Shown here piece by piece: positions 58,139 to 64,000 of a stretch of 64,000 bases of DNA. This stretch comes from Paragonimus westermani. Its lineage: Eukaryota > Platyhelminthes > Trematoda > Plagiorchiida > Troglotrematidae. The first letter of the stretch is position 1. Every line of letters starts with the position of its first letter. The position numbers and the translations under genes were made by a program. The notes under the pieces are model-generated. The model had not been told where the DNA came from and did not search any database. It saw only the letters and a program-made list of their open reading frames with translations. Location of the stretch: assembly GCA_008508345.1 (NCBI GenBank), contig QNGE01001258.1, positions 1 through 64,000 on the forward strand. Direction: 5' to 3'.

Positions 58139-61100
58139 CTGTGAGTTTTCAACTTCTATCTGGTAACTCTAGACCAGACCTCAGATAGATGCATCATTAA
58201 ACTTATTTAATCACTGCAATGTTCATGAAATACGACACTTCCCTTCAGAAGAAATCACATAAGATAAAACATACTTCGACCTAGGAAAGATTTTTGCACT
58301 TTGTGCATTCAGTGGATAAAAACATATTTCAAACGTGCATTGGAACACATTTTGAAGCGTGAGCTTCGCCGACCAACTCAAAGCAAACAATGTATCAGTG
58401 TTGTCGGACCAAACCCAGTCTGTTTACACAGTAACATCTGGGCAGATCATCAACACACGTGCAATCACCACCTCTTTCCATCACGTGCTAAAACTACCAT
58501 TCCATCATTCAGAGGATCGCTGAGTCCTGCAATTGACCCTGTGCGGATTAGACAACTACGGAAAGTGTGAGTGAACGGAAGGAACGTAAAACTTTAATTT
58601 GAAATTCGAACAGCGGGAATTCGTCGCTCAACTGACACAGTTGCAAACTGACCTAAAGATGCTTCCAGTGAAAAACAGGGGGTGGAAAACACCGTAACTC
58701 TAGATCATTCAACATGTATAACTTCTGAGTAGTTTTAAGGCATTCCAACGTGACCTGTCTGAGGAATATTGCCTGGACAGTTGTTCCGCTGAACCGTTTA
58801 TTTGATTCTATATAGACGATGTGTTGGGTGGTGAGTCAGAATGCAAAATTTGTGAGCATCCAGCGTAGCGTCGTACCTGAAATGGTAGATCGTTTGCCGT
58901 GTTCGGGTATGCTGTTTCTCTCTCTGGTTAAAATGTAAACAAAGCCTGTGTGGTTCGCGATTGAGTCTCATACAAATTCTGCTAGAAAAATTAATTCTTA
59001 CTGAGTTGCAGCAGTGATTTTGGTTGGATTTCATGGGATTAAACTACTCCTGTTTAACTGAAGAATTTGTTTCAAAAAGATGCCCCGCCCATGAGGAAAA
59101 TTAATTCCCATCTCTACAACCCATTAATCAAATATTCCTCTGCTGTCATGTTGAAGTGACTGTAGCATACTGCACAACAGAGTGGTTGCAACTGGGTTCA
59201 GGCGCTTTTGACAGCTCACGATGGTCAGGCATCTCTGGCAAATTTCATTGAAAGGTATCATCAACCAATCCTATCTGTCGCTTCCCACGTTGTTCCCCTT
59301 ATGACAGATAACTCCGGATTAACAAATGATGTGTAGGCTACTGTTACTACATTTGTGTGTATGTTGGTTTGCATTTTGACTAATAAAAGGCGGAGATGTC
59401 GCCATACTTTCAGTGGGATTTTAGCTGCGCCAAGTAGGCTCAGCTTCCCTTAATTTTAACAGAACACGCGTGTTTATGCTTCATTGCCATGGTTATGTGC
59501 CGGTTAGGCATCACTGTCAACAACTGGTGCATCACTGTCGAAACTGAGATTGATAACTATGGTACCAGGAGATATCATTTGGAATATTAAATAACTGCAA
59601 ATTGCTCTAAGTGAATAGATCACGAAACCGAGAGTAGATCAATTAGTCCTTTGCAGAAAACAACGGACCGCTCGTTGCAAATTTATAACAGCATACAAAC
59701 ACACATCCGGACTCAGCACAGCTTTACCAGGAAAACCAGGTCCCTTTCAGCAATTTAGATTGGGTAAACCGGACACAAAATATACCACCTGACTTTAGGC
59801 CACGCAGCCTCGTCCTTCCCAAACATGTGCGGTAGGCGTGGAAAACGTGTACTCATCAGTAGATTGGAGAAACGTTCAAGTCGAATCGGGCCATGAGCTC
59901 TGCTCAAAATTATGATCGCCGTGAGTAGGTTGTCAATCATCAATCAATGCTGTTTCACAATACGTTTTAAATTGTCTGGAGTTTGCTGTTCGCTCAATAT
60001 AGTTGACAGGTGTGTTGGTGCATCAGTCACACACAGTTATTCGCTTGTTAGTCGTGATATTACCGTCTCCTACACCGAACCGTACTAGTCAGACGCACCG
60101 ATTGCAGCGGCATCAATACGCTCACTTCGTTTGTTGGTTGCAGACATAATGCAGTCACTCATGCACTACATGCGTGTTCCTCCGTCGAAACGATCATCTA
60201 GAATTCACTACTATATTCAAGACCGTCGAGGTACTCTGATTTTCACTTAACCCCTGTGGAATCCGCTAAATAAATATGAGCTGATTCCGCTTGTTTAGGA
60301 CAGACAGGAGACGTCTCAATATCGCTATTCCATCGATTTCTATCGAAAGAGTTGTGCTTGGTTCATTACTCAGTTTAGGCTTGTTGTATTCATAAACGTT
60401 CATCGTACACGATGTTCTCGCAAGACCAGTACGTCTGGACACAAGGTTCCACATCACTGGTTGTTAGTGTTACGCATTGACCGTGAAGCAAAGCAGTAAA
60501 TTCAGCAGTAAATTCATTCGAGATACACAGAGACTTAATAACCACCCGGATAAATCCTTCACAAATAGGCGCCAAGTTGGAATATCACTACTGTCATTTG
60601 TACGCATATTCGCCCTGAGAATTGATAGGTGACTGACGTTAGACAATATTAAGTAACCACATATAAAGTTTTAGTGCAATAATCTAACACGTGAACTAAC
60701 TGCTAGGTAATGAGCCAGATCAGTCTCATTGATAACCCTGAAGCAATAGGAACAAAAGACCGTGAACTTTAGGGGAAATTGCTAGATCGTTGTATTTCTG
60801 ACTACATACACTTTTAGGGCTGGCAATACGCAAAACGGTTGGTTAGAGAGTGTGCATTTTGAATGTTCAAAGTTTCTAGGAGGAATCTACTACACACGTA
60901 TGCCAAGAACCTGGCGCTGAGTGTTACTAATTTCTAAAGCTTTTCATTTTGTTAAGAAAAGTTCTCGGCCCCGATGTGTAATCCTTGACTGGGATAGCAC
61001 CTTTGTGTTCCGGAAACTTCTGGGGTTGACAGATTCCTGTTCTTATTTTTATCCTTTCTCTTTGTTAAAATACCACATAACTGAATTTTGTTTGACGACT

Positions 61101-64000
61101 GGAACTACTGAAGCTCTCCACAATTATGGAAACACCTACCAATTGTTCAGTGTCATTAATCACGCAGCATCCTACATTTCACAAATGGTCTACCTTGTAT
61201 TCCCCTGTTTTTTCACATTTTTTACTTAACTGTGGTATCACAGTTCGCTCGTGCTTTGAACAAAGGTGTGTAAATTGCACTCTGAGATAAACGATGAACA
61301 ATGAAAATGGAAAAGTTAGACACATCATCCTGTCGACAACAGTATAGCACAGAGCATTTCTCGGAAAACAATTCGACTTCCTTTCCCAACCTTGTGGATC
61401 GAACTATTGTTTCGTTGGAACTGACGCAGCACTGACCAGTCAACTTTCCGATACGTGCTTTGTCGCAGGAAAAATCACCCATATTATGCTGGTTCTACTG
61501 TTTGCATCGCCTTCAAGACAAAAATGGATGGACATTTTCCAAAGAAATCGTGAAGTGCGCTGGAACACTGACCAGTCCCTCTGGTTGGACAAGCAGCGTC
61601 ATCTCACTGAGTAGCGGGAGAAGATAGCCACTTTCACCTTAGATCTGTTTGTTTGCTCGTGTCAGCAAGGCATTCGTGCATACGAAATCGGGTACACTGT
61701 TGAGTACAATGGATTCACTGTTTCTCTTGTTCTCAATAAAGGTGTGTTGCGACCCGTAATCGGATGCTATACGCGGACACACTGAGTGGTTATCTGCCCC
61801 GGTTTTCATCTGTATATCGGTGGGCTTGATCTAATTGTTATGAGTCGCCTGCTGTGCCTCTGGGAAATAGCACTTGTGTTTCCGGGAGGCCTCCAGGATG
61901 TTATCAGTCCATCCTCAAGTGTGGCAGGTGGAGTTGCGAAAACAACAGTCACTGCAAGATATGCAACGATTCACAGTCTTGGTTGGACTGCTGAGGCTTT
62001 TGTGGCTGCAGTCACTTGTCGTGAAAAGTACACGTCGAACTGAATGATCGTTTTGAAACAATACCGTTGCCTCTTCAGAGTTCGATGCAGCAGGGTCATC
62101 ATGCTGCCTATGTAGTTTACGAGTCTTTGAAGAAGTCATTTTTCCGTTGAAGAGTGACGTAACCGATCTTTGCAATTTAACGCCTGCACAGTCGCTCCTG
62201 CAGCTGATCACCATAATGCCAACTCGCCGCTTGTTTGCTCAACTACGGAGTAAAATCCTGGCGTTTCTTGTTCTCGAATCAAAGAATCGAACTTGACTCT
62301 GTTTGTGATCTGGAAATCAACAGGGAGGGCGTGATCCAATGGCGACTTCACCAGCTTGTCGAACGAACACTTTCCCGATACTTCTTGCATGTCAAGTTCT
62401 TAATGTAGAGGTGCACGCCACTCTAGCCAACGGTGGAAAATACGGCTGACTAGCCATGCTTGCCACGGTTGTAACCGTAGTTCCTTCCACGGTGGATTGT
62501 CCTGCAGGTTCCGTTGTTCTATCGCAGAAAACTCTGTGACTCCACGCCAGTTTGTAAAAATCAGACTCGTGAAAGTAACAATGGGTAACGAACTCGCTCG
62601 ATGCCAGTACTGGCCCCAACGCCATAGAAACAGAAGACCGCGCGCTGTAGATACATTTCTTAATTCACCGTCATTATGGTTTTATGCACTTCTATAAGTA
62701 GTATTAAGTAAAACACTTGGTTAGAGACTGAAGCAGAGAGGTAACTGTCTCCCCATATCTTCCTGGTACATGAGTCGCGCAGGGCTAACCTGTTTGACAG
62801 TCGTTGGACCGATGACAGCATGGTAAGTAGGACACTCCTGAGTGGCTGCAGTCATATCGTTCCCGCTGATGGACATGTGTCTATGAAGTGCTTTCGACCG
62901 CAACTTTATTTGGTTGCTGGGTAACTTTGATAGGTTGTACAATGACTGTCCTTTGTGCATTGATTAGAAATCCCGCAATTAAGACTTTATCAAAATGGAT
63001 TCACTCTCCATTTGTAGCAGCCTGCTGTGATGTTTGTTAGCATAATGTTGTTTTGCTGAGCTGTTGTGCATATCTGACCACATTTTGTTAACTGGCTGAA
63101 CTCTGACTGTTTAGGTTCAAGTTTCAATCTGTTCAACGCACTTGTCCATACTTTACAGTTTTATTTCTACTCTCTGCTATCCGTTTCGGCTACTCGGGAC
63201 AGTAGCCTCCTTACGGACTAACAGTATCCTTTGCGTTGAGCAGATGACGTTAGTCAATCCAATCCCCACTTATAACCAACGTCTTTATGGTTGCCGTCCT
63301 GGAGTTCACCGGTGTGTTCTTTATTGTTTTGTATCATCGAAGACGTTTTCTAGTTAACTGCAGCAGGAATTTATATTTGGAGGATTCACTGAAACTTGTA
63401 AGTCTTCTGAATTATCGTCCGTTCCCCATTGGCCCATCGGGCGGTTCTTTCGTCCAAAGGGCAGCTCATTGTTGGTTAGACTCGCTATGAATTTCGTATA
63501 CCGTCTAAATTGTCTGTAATACGTCGTTCAGTTTATTTATTGACCTCGTTTTCCGTCAAATCTTTGGGTTACTTTGGACGTCGTCGGTTGCACTGTTTGG
63601 TGTCCATTCGCCACCACTAGTATTTGGCCTACTGAGTTTTTACAATTAAGGTTCCCATAAAGAATCACAATTGAAATATGTTATAGTTCACTCAGTTCTT
63701 GTTGCTCTATTCAGTGCCTTATCAAACCATTACTTTAAGTGTTATCACCAATCTCCGATACCAGAACTGATTGGCCCACTAGCATCATGTGACCTATTTA
63801 TTCCAACTATTCATTCCACCCACGTGTATCCGTCGTTTGTACTTGGCAGTGAGACGTGGTCCCATTGAATTCATGTAGTTAATCAAGTCCGACGTATATG
63901 GTTGAGAATCACAGAAGGCATGAACCTTTTTGAGCCCAAATTTGAGTGCTGGTAAGTAGTCAGGAATTTGGGTAATACAAACCTAACAAAAGGTATACGT
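58139..64000. other. No recognisable gene
   Basis: Many short frames on both strands, the longest about 100 codons (60921-61229 plus, 61915-62214 minus), none with a domain I recognise. No tRNA, ribozyme, terminal repeat or mobile-element motif was found. Confidence 0.4.

Overview
This 64 kb window looks like repeat-rich, non-coding DNA from a flatworm nuclear genome, most likely a digenean trematode. It has no long open frames, operons or ribosome-binding sites. What can be recognised is a layered set of eukaryotic mobile elements. Two features point to trematodes: a tRNA-derived SINE carrying a type I hammerhead ribozyme (the design known from schistosome Sm-alpha elements), and many Penelope-like elements (PLEs) alongside RTE- and CR1-like LINEs and a Gypsy element. 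The species cannot be named from the sequence alone.

Layout. 1.7-4.9 kb: a decayed CR1/Jockey-like LINE on the minus strand. 5.1-5.8 kb: remains of a reverse transcriptase with a YVDDTF box. 6.8-9.1 kb: a dead Gypsy LTR element with gag, pol and the start of integrase. 9.6-10.0 kb (+) and 13.2-13.9 kb (-): two RTE LINE tails. 14.2-15.0 kb: a fold-back PLE fragment. 18.0-18.4 kb: two head-to-head hammerhead SINE relics. 22.2-22.7 kb and 25.4-25.8 kb: two more GIY-YIG fragments, the second from a distinct PLE lineage. 31.5-31.9 kb and 49.4-49.5 kb: three copies of a second SINE-like family. 35.0-36.5 kb: the best preserved PLE, with a nearly open reverse transcriptase but an endonuclease missing its YIG motif. 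47.65-47.9 kb: a SINE with an apparently intact hammerhead. 48.7-49.4 kb and 57.2-58.1 kb: two fold-back PLE insertions, each between exact 10-bp target duplications. 51.6-53.3 kb: a Tc1/mariner/IS630-type DNA transposon with 261-bp terminal inverted repeats and a transposase split onto opposite strands. 55.7-56.0 kb: a probable Gypsy integrase tail.

Host genes. I could not identify any host exon, rRNA or standard tRNA gene. The long stretches between elements hold only short frames without recognisable domains; they may be intergenic or intronic.

Most interesting points: (1) three PLE fragments with the same fold-back layout, one with 314-bp arms differing at a single position; (2) the DNA transposon whose C-terminal catalytic half is inverted between 75-bp inverted copies about 15% diverged, inside TIRs more than 99% identical; (3) the intact hammerhead SINE and its decayed relatives.
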